Both the position numbers and the translations under genes were made by a program. Below, piece after piece: positions 1 to 7,123 of a DNA stretch of 55,674 bases. The notes below the pieces were generated by a model, which was not told where the DNA came from, ran no database searches, and saw only the letters and a program-made list of their open reading frames with translations. The DNA comes from Solitalea agri (lineage in GTDB: Bacteria > Bacteroidota > Bacteroidia > Sphingobacteriales > Sphingobacteriaceae): the NCBI RefSeq assembly GCF_023914155.1, contig NZ_JAMWYS010000017.1, forward strand, positions 1 to 55,674, given 5' to 3'. Each line of letters begins with the position of its first letter. The stretch's first letter is position 1.

Positions 1-153
1 CTGTCGACTTTTAGCCGCAATCCATTTGATTAATTGTCCATAGCCTGATTCGTCATTACTGACCTGAATGTGCGTGTTCGCCTCCTTAAGCACTAAAGTG
101 GCATCTAAGGTGGCTTTGGAAACATCGATACCAATGATTACTGACTTTTTCAT
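1..153 (-). mobile_element. IS110-family transposase, N-terminal part, cut by window edge
   Basis: The 51 visible codons start at the ATG at 153 and run off the left edge. They open with MKKSVIIGIDVSK, the first acidic block of the DEDD (RuvC-like) domain of IS110-family recombinases (the D of IGIDVSK). IS110 enzymes move circular intermediates without terminal inverted repeats and are guided by a structured RNA made from the element itself. The missing part, about 270 residues by family length, lies outside the window. A C-terminal part of the same family in the same orientation is at the other end of the window, probably another copy of the same element. Confidence 0.85.
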
Positions 154-333
154 AGATTTGAGTTGAAGAAAAACTAATACCCTTAACAGGCCTGATAACC
201 TAAGATTCTATCGGGTTCTGTTCAACCAGCGAAGAGAACGGGGCCAGTTCCGAAGGTAGGCCCAAACGCCTGGCAAGCGCGCTGGAGCACCCGTTCTTCT
301 CTGGAAAATTTAATTAGTTTAATCACATAAACC
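154..333 (-). ncRNA. candidate IS110 bridge RNA region
   Basis: These 180 bases lie directly upstream of the IS110 transposase start and have no coding sequence. In IS110-group elements the bridge RNA is encoded in this upstream end. The segment can fold: on the minus strand AGAACGGG near 290-297 pairs with CCCGTTCT near 235-242, enclosing GC-rich inner stems (GGCC/GGCC) and loops. The outer limit of the element is not visible; it must lie before about 334, where attC-like sequence resumes. Position and structure support the call, but target and donor guide loops were not identified. Confidence 0.5.
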
Positions 334-360
334 TAAGGGCAAGCTGAAACGTTAGCAGAA
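334..360 (+). repeat. attC-like site 0, right half only (start of cassette 1)
   Basis: The string GGCAAGCTGAAACGTTAG at 338-355 matches, with one change, the right half of the site at 7843-7861. It ends with the cassette start GTTAGCAGAA (351-360) followed by A. The left half is missing, and IS110 sequence lies there instead, so the element seems to have inserted into or deleted into this site. Confidence 0.6.
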
Positions 361-382
361 ATATTAAAACCCAACTATGCAT

Positions 383-634
383 ATGACTAAACTTAACATA
401 TCTCTTTTAATATTTGTCTTATTCTTTTCTATAGAGGCTTTCTGTCAAACAAATATAAATCCGGGAGTAAAACAGTCTTTTTTGAAAAATGGAATTGGCT
501 TAGGGAGTGTAATTGCCGTTGTGGCTTCATGGGAAAGAAATAAATCAATTTTGTTTGCAATTATTCACGGAGTCTTGAGTTGGCTTTATGTAATTTACTT
601 TGTGTTTACTAGACAGATAAATACAGAGGAATAA
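383..634 (+). CDS. cassette 1: small secreted/membrane protein
   Basis: Encodes 83 residues starting at the ATG of a CATATG; an ATG six bases upstream (377) is also possible. CATATG starts recur in cassettes 3, 4 and 11. Residues about 5-20 form a hydrophobic signal-like segment ending AFCQ, and two further hydrophobic stretches (GLGSVIAVVASW and FAIIHGVLSWLYVIYFVF) suggest two membrane spans. No family was recognised. The gene lies between the cassette start GTTAGCAGAA (351) and its complement TTCTGCTAAC (656), so it is the single cargo gene of cassette 1. No separate promoter is evident. Confidence 0.6.
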   Translation: MTKLNISLLIFVLFFSIEAFCQTNINPGVKQSFLKNGIGLGSVIAVVASWERNKSILFAIIHGVLSWLYVIYFVFTRQINTEE

Positions 635-655
635 CTTAGGTACCTAAAAAAATAC

Positions 656-795
656 TTCTGCTAACAGCCGCTTGCCGCAAACGCGGTGGACGTGCAATTT
701 TGAACTGAAACCTTAATTAATAATTTTACAACACGGTGGAGAATGACGCAGGTATTTTCACCGCGTCTTCGGCAAGCGCCAAAACGTTGCCAGCC
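656..795 (+). repeat. attC-like site 1 (end of cassette 1 / start of cassette 2)
   Basis: The left end TTCTGCTAAC (656-665) is the exact reverse complement of the cassette-1 start at 351-360 and is preceded by C (655). The right end GTTGCCAGCC (786-795) starts cassette 2. Inner arms GCCGCTTGCCG (near 667-677) and CGGCAAGCGCC (770-780) pair, continued by CGCGGTG with CACCGCG. The centre is AT-rich with TTAATTAATAA. This is the R''-L''-L'-R' layout of an integron attC site. Subtype A, shared with sites 3, 10 and 14. Confidence 0.75.
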
Positions 796-800
796 ATTTT

Positions 801-1514
801 ATGATGAGATTACTACTACCAATTTTCATACTGACATTTTACGGCTGTACTCAGAGAAATTCTGACACTGGGACAATGACGCCATGTCAATCGGGAACAC
901 ACGAGGCGATTGAGGATTTTAGAGGAGGCAAAATTGTTTTCATAAGAAATGGCTTTTTGCCGAGATATGATTCGGTACTTGAAGTTCTGCTAGATAGTAA
1001 TAGAATAAAGTACAGCTTTGACATGTTTGGACATCTGTATCGGGACTGTTACCCTAATACTATGGACAGTTTAATAAAGGAGAAATTCGGTGATAACTTC
1101 GTTGATAAATTAGAATTAGTTGCTGATAGTTTGTTCTTTGAAGAAAAGAAGAATACAACCTTTGAATATTATGAGGTCGACACCTGGGCGATGAGGAAAA
1201 ATAATGAAGACCAGCTTGGTGGAGACTTTATCATAAATTACCTCAATGAAAAACTACCACCAAAGTCCTCGTTTAGGTTTGTTTCAAATATAGTTGACAG
1301 ACCACATTATGTAATTGAATTCACGGTTGACAAACAAGGAGAAACAAAGAACGTTGAGATAAAAGAAAGAAATAATACGGAGAAGTTTAAAGGGACTGAC
1401 AAAATCATTCTTAACGAGATAAGCAAGATTAAGGACTGGACACCTGCGTCAATTAGAAATGAACCAGTGACAGCCAAGTTCCAAAGGGGAGTAGCAATCG
1501 AGAGCGGAGAATAA
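801..1514 (+). CDS. cassette 2: lipoprotein with TonB C-terminal-like domain
   Basis: Encodes 237 residues. The start MMRLLLPIFILTFYGCTQ is a lipoprotein signal peptide with the lipobox FYGC, so the mature protein is probably membrane-anchored and periplasmic. The last 80 residues (VIEFTVDKQGETKNVEIKE... IKDWTPASIRNEPVTAKFQ) match the pattern of TonB C-terminal-like domains found in many stand-alone Bacteroidota secreted proteins. A role in TonB energy coupling is not implied, because the transmembrane and proline-rich parts are missing. The cassette-start stem runs up to the start codon, and the stop codon lies within the matching stem at the 3' end (ends at 1514; complement 1518-1527). Confidence 0.7.
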   Translation: MMRLLLPIFILTFYGCTQRNSDTGTMTPCQSGTHEAIEDFRGGKIVFIRNGFLPRYDSVLEVLLDSNRIKYSFDMFGHLYRDCYPNTMDSLIKEKFGDNFVDKLELVADSLFFEEKKNTTFEYYEVDTWAMRKNNEDQLGGDFIINYLNEKLPPKSSFRFVSNIVDRPHYVIEFTVDKQGETKNVEIKERNNTEKFKGTDKIILNEISKIKDWTPASIRNEPVTAKFQRGVAIESGE

Positions 1515-1517
1515 AAC

Positions 1518-1612
1518 GGCTGGCAACAAAATGTATAGTAAATGGCCCCGATAAGGAGGACTTTTTTTTATTTTTGCTCGGGGCCACTTCCTATACATAA
1601 ACGTTAGCCACC
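1518..1612 (+). repeat. attC-like site 2, short form
   Basis: GGCTGGCAAC (1518-1527) is the exact complement of the cassette-2 start GTTGCCAGCC (786-795), preceded by C at 1517. Pairing continues beyond that mismatch for six more bases (ATAAAA with TTTTAT). The right end is GTTAGCCACC (1603-1612). The arms ATGTATAG (1531-1538) and CTATACAT (1591-1598) and GGCCCCGA with TCGGGGCC make a near-perfect hairpin. At 95 bp it is the shortest site here and has its own arm sequence. Confidence 0.75.
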
Positions 1613-1626
1613 ATTTTACAAAGCAT

Positions 1627-2094
1627 ATGAAACAGTTTATTTTAATATTTATTTTTATTCTGACCTCGTTGGCAACATTTGCTCAAGTCGACCAAAAAAC
1701 ATTCTTGTATAATAATGATGGAGAACTGATTGCAAAAAATGAGTTCAAGATTAATCAGGATCAGTTAAAAAACTGGGCAAAGGTTGAGGCTGAAATCACT
1801 ACTCTTTTGAGTCAAAAAATTGTTTATCCAGAAGATTATCAGGCAATTGGCCTTCAAGGTGTTTCCATTGTTTCTTTTAAAATTAGCTCAGATAATAAAT
1901 TGTCGAATGTCAAAATTGAGAAATCAATCGGAGGGTTTGACAATGCAATTATATCCGCGATGCAACAATGTGAGAAAGAGCTTGTTAATGGTTTAAAAAT
2001 TAATACTGATGAGTTGTTCTATATTCCTCTGGCTTTTGTACTGGAAGGCTTTAAAGGGAAACTCCCTCCTATTATAAAGATTGTCGGGAAGTAA
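1627..2094 (+). CDS. cassette 3: secreted TonB C-terminal-like protein
   Basis: Encodes 155 residues. MKQFILIFIFILTSLATFAQ is a Sec signal peptide with a likely cut after FAQ. The remaining chain contains a TonB_C-like pattern: a region with IVYPEDYQAIGLQGVSIVSFKISSDNKLSNVKIEKSIGG, where VSFKIS...LSNVKI is the typical beta-strand pair, then a C-terminal strand (FYIPLAFVLEGF). Function unknown; probably periplasmic. The cassette start at 1603 is almost identical over 31 bases to that of cassette 4 (2202). The matching 3' complement is missing after this gene, so the cassette end is damaged. Confidence 0.65.
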   Translation: MKQFILIFIFILTSLATFAQVDQKTFLYNNDGELIAKNEFKINQDQLKNWAKVEAEITTLLSQKIVYPEDYQAIGLQGVSIVSFKISSDNKLSNVKIEKSIGGFDNAIISAMQQCEKELVNGLKINTDELFYIPLAFVLEGFKGKLPPIIKIVGK

Positions 2095-2211
2095 ATAACG
2101 TGCGAGCGACGTGCAAATTGAACATTCAACCTAATTAATAAATTACGCAACGGCGGACTATGACTCAGGTGTTTTCATCGCGTCTTCGACAAGCATCGCC
2201 CGTTAGCCACC
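2095..2211 (+). repeat. attC-like site 3, damaged left arm
   Basis: The centre (GTGCAAATTGAAC..., TAATTAATAAATTAC, CGGCGGACTATGACTCAGGTGTTTTCATCGCG split over 2111-2182) matches subtype A sites 1, 10 and 14. The right end GTTAGCCACC (2202-2211) is intact. The expected left complement GGTGGCTAAC is absent: only ATAAC remains next to the stop codon of cassette 3, and about 15-20 bases of the left arm are lost. The site should be unable to form a normal hairpin. Confidence 0.6.
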
Positions 2212-2225
2212 ATTTTACAAACCAT

Positions 2226-2843
2226 ATGAAACAATTACAGAATCTGATCCTAATAATTTTATTTTCAAGCTTTAGTTCTAATGATTCGATAAAATATCAA
2301 TTGGAAAAAATTCCCATTGACAAAATTGAAGTAATTGAAAGGCTGTATGGAGGTGAAAAGCATGAAGATAATGTTAAAGTTACACTGAGTAAAAGTCATT
2401 ATCCTTATTTAAGTAACTACGAAATCCCTCAGCCGATACGCTATAACAGGGTTGACAATAGTTTTATGCCATACCAAATAAACTATTTTTATTCCAATGC
2501 AGATAATAGCGTTAAATTGATAGATTACACTTGGGACAAAAGTATTTTTATTACTAACATTTTTGAATTACAAAAAGAATTGAAGTTTGAGCATAAGTAT
2601 TTTGAAAAATACAATGAAAAGTATGATGATGTATATCAAGAAGTTAAAAATAAACTGGGTGAGCCAAAAACTGGGGAGCCAAAATTAGAAAGGATTAAGG
2701 CTCGAGACGGTGAATATTTACAAAGAAAGGCTATATGGGAAAAAGATTCTATGACTGTAAATTTGGACATGATTTTTACTCCTGAAGATTGGAAAGGATT
2801 CATGGGTACCTACAGAGTAAGACTAACTATTTACTGGAAATAA
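2226..2843 (+). CDS. cassette 4: hypothetical secreted protein
   Basis: The start at 2226 (CATATG) is preferred over in-frame ATG 2160, which lies inside the attC-like site. The product is 205 residues: MKQLQNLILIILFSSFSS looks like a signal peptide, then a polar, Tyr/Lys-rich domain with no recognised family (blocks SKSHYPYLSNYEIPQPIRYNR-like near residues 55-75, and a C-terminal TYRVRLTIYWK strand). A central stretch GEPKTGEPKLERIKARDGEYLQRKAIWEKDS is reminiscent of small secreted proteins that compare sequence-length k/v values, but no function can be assigned. Cassette ends GTTAGCCACC (2202) and GGTGGCTAAC (2848) pair perfectly. Confidence 0.6.
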   Translation: MKQLQNLILIILFSSFSSNDSIKYQLEKIPIDKIEVIERLYGGEKHEDNVKVTLSKSHYPYLSNYEIPQPIRYNRVDNSFMPYQINYFYSNADNSVKLIDYTWDKSIFITNIFELQKELKFEHKYFEKYNEKYDDVYQEVKNKLGEPKTGEPKLERIKARDGEYLQRKAIWEKDSMTVNLDMIFTPEDWKGFMGTYRVRLTIYWK

Positions 2844-2847
2844 AAAC

Positions 2848-2985
2848 GGTGGCTAACACGCGCTTCAACGCAAGTGCGGTCGAGGTGCAACTTGCAAAAT
2901 CCAATACGTTAAATTATTTTCGTCACGATGCACACAGGAACGAAACTTTCTTCGCACCTGCGTCAAGCGCCAACCGTTAGCTGCC
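2848..2985 (+). repeat. attC-like site 4
   Basis: GGTGGCTAAC (2848-2857, preceded by C) is the exact complement of the cassette-4 start; GTTAGCTGCC (2976-2985) starts cassette 5. Arms GCGCTTCAACGCAAGTGCG and CGCACCTGCGTCAAGCGC pair with one extra base in the left arm, like the extrahelical bases of attC hairpins. Subtype B, shared with sites 5 and 6. Confidence 0.75.
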
Positions 2986-3001
2986 ATTTAATTACAAACC
3001 A

Positions 3002-3499
3002 ATGTCGACAATAGTTTCAGCAACTTCATTTACAATTGGAATAGTCGGATTCTTTATTCTTGTTTACGTCCGCTGGTTTAAAGAAGAAAAATTCACAAAA
3101 TTGACAGCAGTAGGTGCCATTCTATTGATCCAGGCTTTCGTGACTTTTATTATTGCTTCAATTGCTGACTCCAACAGACAAGATCTAGCTTTGCGAGATC
3201 TTAAACAGTTTTTGAAACAGGACAGCTTAGTAGTCAAAATTAATAATGAGAGTTTAGATTCTCTTTCTACAACTAAAATACTTAATGTGATTCGTTCAAT
3301 TAAAATCATAGATGCTCACCACTCACATCCAATTGACACTACGTACTTGCAGATTATTACTCCACGTGACACAGTTTATTTGACAATTGGTAAAGATTCT
3401 GAAAGACCAAATGAATATTGGGTTTTTTGGACAAAATACTTTAAGGAAAGTGAAATTGGAAGAATACAATTCAACAGAGACACTATAAACGGCAGCTAA
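3002..3499 (+). CDS. cassette 5: small membrane protein
   Basis: Encodes 165 residues. Two hydrophobic segments (about residues 7-24, FTIGIVGFFILVYVRW, and 35-52, AVGAILLIQAFVTFIIASIA) form a probable membrane hairpin, followed by a soluble domain of about 110 residues with alternating strands (TTYLQIITPRDTVYLTIGKDSERPNEYWVFWTKY, split here for reading). No family recognised. The stop codon TAA is part of the cassette-end complement GGCAGCTAAC (3491-3500), so coding sequence runs into the recombination-site arm. Confidence 0.65.
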   Translation: MSTIVSATSFTIGIVGFFILVYVRWFKEEKFTKLTAVGAILLIQAFVTFIIASIADSNRQDLALRDLKQFLKQDSLVVKINNESLDSLSTTKILNVIRSIKIIDAHHSHPIDTTYLQIITPRDTVYLTIGKDSERPNEYWVFWTKYFKESEIGRIQFNRDTINGS

Positions 3500-3628
3500 C
3501 ACGCGCTATGCCGCAAGTGCGGGCAATGTGCAACTTGCAAATTCCACTACGTTAAATTACTTTCGTCACGCTCGACAATGGAACGGAGTTTTCTTCGCAC
3601 CTGCGTCAAGCGCCATCCGTTACAGGCA
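3491..3628 (+). repeat. attC-like site 5
   Basis: GGCAGCTAAC (3491-3500, preceded by C) complements the cassette-5 start GTTAGCTGCC (2976-2985). The right end GTTACAGGCA (3619-3628), followed by A, starts cassette 6. Arms GCGCTATGCCGCAAGTGCG and CGCACCTGCGTCAAGCGC pair. Subtype B. Confidence 0.75.
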
Positions 3629-3693
3629 ACCTTTCGAACTTCGGTTACTGCAAACCATTCCTTAAGTTTGCGCACTTACGCAGTTTCATAGTA

Positions 3694-4227
3694 ATGAAAT
3701 CAAAAATAAGATTAACACAAAGACTTATAGCAGCTTTTGTTCTGATAGGAGGTTTAGCAATTACACTCCTAGGGACTTTATTTTTAACGACAGTGGAAGC
3801 GAGCGGGGCTTCAATATCTGGTGGTATTTTATTTTTAATGATTGGTCTAATGTGCTCTTATAATAGTTTGACCGGTTGCCGCACTTTAAAAATTGAAAAT
3901 GAAAATATTGAAATAACTACATATTTCGGACTTTCAAAAAAACAATATAGTTTCAGTGAAATGATTTCGCATAATCCTAAGGCATTCAGGAATAAATTTC
4001 GAACATACCCAGGACTCCTCATTAAATTTAATGATGGTAGTCAATATCATATTCATGAAATGGAATTCTTAAATTTTAGAGATTTTAAGGCACTTATTAC
4101 TGAAAGAGTAAAAGGAGACTTGGAGTTACAACTTGAAATTTGGCACCCTTTTACTAAAGACTTTCTTGTATTTGGAATAGTTTTGACCACAATTATGGTT
4201 TTTATTATTAAAGTTTTTCAAAGCTAA
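3694..4227 (+). CDS. cassette 6: membrane protein with two N-terminal spans
   Basis: Encodes 177 residues. Residues about 10-32 and 40-57 are hydrophobic (LIAAFVLIGGLAITLLGTLF and ISGGILFLMIGLMCSY), then a soluble part of about 90 residues with PH-like alternating strands (LKIENENIEITTYFG...QYSFSEM), and a last hydrophobic segment near the C-terminus (FLVFGIVLTTIMVFIIKVF). The order of two spans, a soluble domain and one span resembles bacterial PH-like membrane proteins, but this is a guess. There is a 65-base untranslated stretch between the cassette start and the ATG. Confidence 0.6.
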   Translation: MKSKIRLTQRLIAAFVLIGGLAITLLGTLFLTTVEASGASISGGILFLMIGLMCSYNSLTGCRTLKIENENIEITTYFGLSKKQYSFSEMISHNPKAFRNKFRTYPGLLIKFNDGSQYHIHEMEFLNFRDFKALITERVKGDLELQLEIWHPFTKDFLVFGIVLTTIMVFIIKVFQS

Positions 4228-4247
4228 CCCTGAAATGAAATAAAGGC

Positions 4248-4386
4248 TGCCTGTAACACACGCTATGCCGCAAATGCGGGCGAGGTGCAACTTGCAAATT
4301 CCACTATGTTAAATTACTTTCGTCACGCTGGAAAATGGAAAGGAACTTTCTTCGCACCTGCGTCAAGCGCCAAAACGTTGTGGGTA
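4248..4386 (+). repeat. attC-like site 6
   Basis: TGCCTGTAAC (4248-4257, preceded by C) complements the cassette-6 start GTTACAGGCA (3619-3628); pairing resumes after the mismatch for AAAGG. The right end GTTGTGGGTA (4377-4386) starts cassette 7. Subtype B arms, nearly identical to site 5 over the whole centre. Confidence 0.75.
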
Positions 4387-4425
4387 ATTTTGTTTTGAGA
4401 GTTTCCATCTAAAAAATAAATAAAC

Positions 4426-4923
4426 ATGTCAGCAATTGCGGACTTCAGACTTATTGAGACATCGAAGCTCAACGACCTTCGTGACAATGCAGAAATTAAG
4501 ATTGAGAAGAAACTGTTTAGTAAAAAGGTAATTGACAATTACTGGGACTACTTGAATGCAAACTCAAAAAAGTTAAAAGACTTTGACTGGTCTGGATATA
4601 TTTTCGCAAACCTGTTAATATTTCTTGAGGAGAAAAAGGGAATTGACTTGCTAAAGGGAAAGTATGACGATATAGCTAACGTGATTGTGGAGCGGAGACA
4701 AAACTCGACTTTCATACTTACGTTTGACCATAAGCAAAAATATTTAAGCGGGTTGGCGCCAGACAAATTTACCTTAGACGAATTGATTGAATTCAATAAA
4801 GACTTTTCAGAAGAGGACGATCCAGAGTTAGCTAAGGCGGAGATAGAAGGAATAAAATCACTGAAAGAGAACTTGGAACTAATAGCGGACGACAGTCACG
4901 TTGTTATATTGAGTGTAGGGTAA
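4426..4923 (+). CDS. cassette 7: hypothetical cytosolic protein
   Basis: Encodes 165 residues with no signal peptide and no membrane span. It is charged and mostly helical in pattern, with a strand-like segment (NSTFILTFDHKQKYLSGLAP) and an acidic C-terminal region (FSEEDDPELAKAEIEGIKSLKENLEL) ending VVILSVG. No family recognised. It is one of only two clearly cytosolic products in the array. Cassette ends GTTGTGGGTA (4377) and TACCCACAAC (4930) pair, with five more bases after the position-11 mismatch. Confidence 0.55.
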   Translation: MSAIADFRLIETSKLNDLRDNAEIKIEKKLFSKKVIDNYWDYLNANSKKLKDFDWSGYIFANLLIFLEEKKGIDLLKGKYDDIANVIVERRQNSTFILTFDHKQKYLSGLAPDKFTLDELIEFNKDFSEEDDPELAKAEIEGIKSLKENLELIADDSHVVILSVG

Positions 4924-4929
4924 CAAAAC

Positions 4930-5065
4930 TACCCACAACAAAATGTTTATGCCAGCTTGGGGTTCAGTGTAAATTTGAAGTTTTGTTTTCTTAATTTCGT
5001 TCGGCAACGGGGACAGTGACGCGCTTCGAAAGCCCAAGTCGTCATAAACACAAACGTTGTAGGCA
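4930..5065 (+). repeat. attC-like site 7
   Basis: TACCCACAAC (4930-4939, preceded by C) complements the cassette-7 start. GTTGTAGGCA (5056-5065) starts cassette 8. Arms GTTTATGCCAGCTTGGG and CCCAAGTCGTCATAAAC pair with small offsets. Subtype C, shared with site 8. Confidence 0.75.
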
Positions 5066-5089
5066 AGCCTCGTTGGACAAATTGGACAA

Positions 5090-5518
5090 ATGATTGACTC
5101 AGATAAATTTCAGAATTTCGTAAAGCGGACATTTTCATTTCTCGTGACTGAGTACGGCATGACATTGGACAAAGAGAAAATAAATGGAAATGCGTTTTAC
5201 GACATCCAGTTCCGAGACAAGGACAAGGTAATCTCAGTTTCCTTGGAGAATATTGAAAACTATTTTCAAGTGATTCTCTTCAATCTCAACAACGGACAAC
5301 TTCCGGACTATGATGACAAAACAAGGACAATCCATTTGACAGAACTGAATAAAAAATTCTTGACAGCACTGGACAAAAAAGAATTTGAGGACAACGACCG
5401 ACAATTTGCGGACATCGTGACGGAGGACAAGACTGAAAAACAAATTTTAAAGTCAGCAAAGGACTTAAGATTGTGTTTGAAACAAATGAACAGTAAACGA
5501 GGCCTGCCTACAACATAG
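5090..5518 (+). CDS. cassette 8: hypothetical cytosolic protein
   Basis: Encodes 142 residues with no signal peptide or membrane span. It shows a mixed pattern with strands (FYDIQFRDKDKVISVSLE, YFQVILFNLNNG) and a charged helical C-terminus. No family recognised; the pattern recalls small immunity-like or DUF proteins of Bacteroidota but this is only an impression. The last coding residues (KRGLPTT) are encoded by the cassette-end stem, and the stop TAG follows two bases after the complement (5505-5514). Confidence 0.55.
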   Translation: MIDSDKFQNFVKRTFSFLVTEYGMTLDKEKINGNAFYDIQFRDKDKVISVSLENIENYFQVILFNLNNGQLPDYDDKTRTIHLTELNKKFLTALDKKEFEDNDRQFADIVTEDKTEKQILKSAKDLRLCLKQMNSKRGLPTT

Positions 5519-5641
5519 TGTTTATGTCGGCTGCGGGTACGGTGTTGCTGTAAGTTTAGTTTTCTTAATTTCGTTTTGCACTCGCGGACAAGACGCGGCT
5601 TCGAAAACCGCAGCCGCCATAAACACGGGCCGTTATGTGCA
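5505..5641 (+). repeat. attC-like site 8
   Basis: TGCCTACAAC (5505-5514, preceded by C) complements the cassette-8 start; after the mismatch, CGAGGC also pairs with GCCTCG, giving a 17-base stem with one mismatch. GTTATGTGCA (5632-5641) starts cassette 9. Arms GTGTTTATGTCGGCTGCGG and CCGCAGCCGCCATAAACAC pair. Subtype C. Confidence 0.75.
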
Positions 5642-5656
5642 ACCAAACCAGCAACT

Positions 5657-6163
5657 ATGAAACGTAAAAAGCATTTCATCAAATTTACTTCAATCATTCT
5701 TATTACGACTCTTTTAACAAATTGCAAAAAGGACAATGACATATCTACAGTGAGACTTTCTTCGAATGAATTACTAAATAAAAGATGGAAGCAGGTTCGA
5801 GGGCCTTTCAAGGGAGAGTTTTATAATTTCACTTTATATTATGACTCATTACAATTCACAGTAAATGATAAATATACAGCGAAAATCAAAGGTACTATTA
5901 CTGCCATTGGTTACCCTGCTTATATAGAAAATGAAAGCGGAAGTTTCACTTATGATGAGACCTCAAAAACTATAAAATGGTTTGATGTAGACAGTGTAAG
6001 AATCATATCTTTTGGAGATAAAGTAGCTCATTATAAACCAGACTGGATTTTAGAAGACAGAAATGATAGCATGTTACTTTTTAAGCTGAAATATTCGATT
6101 GACACTATTGAACTTGGGAAATACGATAATACACGTCCGATTCTCTTGAAGGCAATCAACTAA
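5657..6163 (+). CDS. cassette 9: lipoprotein of unknown function
   Basis: The start at 5657 is chosen because it gives a lipoprotein signal peptide and avoids the upstream attC-like arm (the open frame extends back to 5576). The product is 168 residues: MKRKKHFIKFTSIILITTLLTNC with lipobox LTNC, then a beta-rich domain (YDSLQFTVNDKYTAKIKGT, SGSFTYDETSKTIKWF). It resembles the many small lipocalin-like surface lipoproteins of Bacteroidota, but no family was identified. Cassette ends pair over ten bases (5632 and 6182). Confidence 0.65.
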   Translation: MKRKKHFIKFTSIILITTLLTNCKKDNDISTVRLSSNELLNKRWKQVRGPFKGEFYNFTLYYDSLQFTVNDKYTAKIKGTITAIGYPAYIENESGSFTYDETSKTIKWFDVDSVRIISFGDKVAHYKPDWILEDRNDSMLLFKLKYSIDTIELGKYDNTRPILLKAIN

Positions 6164-6181
6164 AACTTGAAATATCTTAAC

Positions 6182-6317
6182 TGCACATAACACAGGCTTA
6201 CCGTCAGCGCGGGCGACAAGCAAATTGAAATCAAAACCAATTTAATATCTTGCATCACGGCTGACAATTAAGCGCGGTTTTCACGCGCCGAACGGCAAGC
6301 CTAAAACGTTATGCGTA
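6182..6317 (+). repeat. attC-like site 9
   Basis: TGCACATAAC (6182-6191, preceded by C at 6181) complements the cassette-9 start GTTATGTGCA. GTTATGCGTA (6308-6317) starts cassette 10. Arms AGGCTTACCGTCAGCGCG and CGCGCCGAACGGCAAGCCT pair with a few bulges. The arm sequence is unlike the other subtypes. Confidence 0.72.
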
Positions 6318-6335
6318 ACCATGCGAACAATCATC

Positions 6336-6944
6336 ATGAGAAGACAAGTTTCCATACTGACAATTATTTTGGTTCTTAATTTTCTCGCTTGTTCTCGGTC
6401 TGTCGGACAGTCCAAAAACAATCGTATCGACAAAGACACGACTTTTAACATATTTGGTGACAAAGCTTATTTTCTGTCATTTAAAATAATACAAGAAAAA
6501 AAAGACGACGATCCTCATTTCGGAACATTGACTTTAACCCATAAAATAAACGGCAAAACAGATGTTCTACTAAAAGACACTGTTGAGTTCTTTATGCCAT
6601 TGCTACAACTGAAAGACTTTAACAATGACCAAACAAACGATATTCTGATTCTCAATACTTCTAGCACTAGAAGTGTATGGACTCATCATTTATACCTGGT
6701 CGACAACAAAAATCATAAATTAATACCTGTAAAGAATTTCGAAGAGCTTTATAATCCTGAGTTTGATTCAAAGAACAATATCATTATCAGCACCGCTATT
6801 TACAGCAAAATATTTTATTCATTTTATAGAATTGGGACAGACAACAAATTAATCAACCTTGGACACGGCTTTGAAGGCGACATGACAGAAGCCGACGATG
6901 CTAAATACAAGAATGCTATTAAAAGTATTACCGAAAAAGACTAA
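6336..6944 (+). CDS. cassette 10: lipoprotein, VCBS-like fragment
   Basis: The start at 6336 gives MRRQVSILTIILVLNFLAC, a lipoprotein signal with lipobox FLAC; ATG 6321 is also in frame but falls inside the cassette-start stem. The product is 202 residues. The central segment FMPLLQLKDFNNDQTNDILIL has the D-x-N-x-D-x-x-D-I calcium-loop pattern of FG-GAP/VCBS repeats, followed by NKLINLGHGF near the end. Probably a surface or periplasmic lipoprotein; function unknown. Ends at 6308 and 6983 pair for ten bases and, after the mismatch, for ATGG/CCAT. Confidence 0.65.
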   Translation: MRRQVSILTIILVLNFLACSRSVGQSKNNRIDKDTTFNIFGDKAYFLSFKIIQEKKDDDPHFGTLTLTHKINGKTDVLLKDTVEFFMPLLQLKDFNNDQTNDILILNTSSTRSVWTHHLYLVDNKNHKLIPVKNFEELYNPEFDSKNNIIISTAIYSKIFYSFYRIGTDNKLINLGHGFEGDMTEADDAKYKNAIKSITEKD

Positions 6945-6982
6945 TACTAAAGAATTAGTAAAACACTTCAGAAAATAATGGC

Positions 6983-7119
6983 TACGCATAACAGCCGCTC
7001 CTATGTAAAGTGCGGTGGACGTGCAATTTTGAACTGAAAACTTAATTAATAATTTTACACCACGGCGGAGCATGACGCAGGTATTTTCATCATGCCTTCG
7101 AACTGAAACGTTATACGCA
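6983..7119 (+). repeat. attC-like site 10
   Basis: TACGCATAAC (6983-6992, preceded by C) complements the cassette-10 start GTTATGCGTA. GTTATACGCA (7110-7119), followed by A, starts cassette 11. The left and central parts are subtype A (GTGCAATTTTGAACTGAAA, TTAATTAATAATTTTAC), but the right arm differs from the left (TTCGAACTGAAACG instead of GGCAAGCGCC), so arm pairing is weaker. Confidence 0.7.
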
Positions 7120-7123
7120 ACAT

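Noticed and set aside
2160-2225. N-terminal extension of the cassette-4 gene from ATG 2160
   Set aside because: These codons fall inside the attC-like site 3 and the cassette start; the CATATG at 2226 begins a signal peptide as in neighbouring cassettes.
3064-3309. Minus-strand open frame opposite cassette 5
   Set aside because: Shadow of the + strand gene, low-quality composition and no start context.
5308-5811. Minus-strand open frame spanning cassettes 8 and 9
   Set aside because: It crosses an attC-like site and two genes on the other strand; no protein-like pattern.
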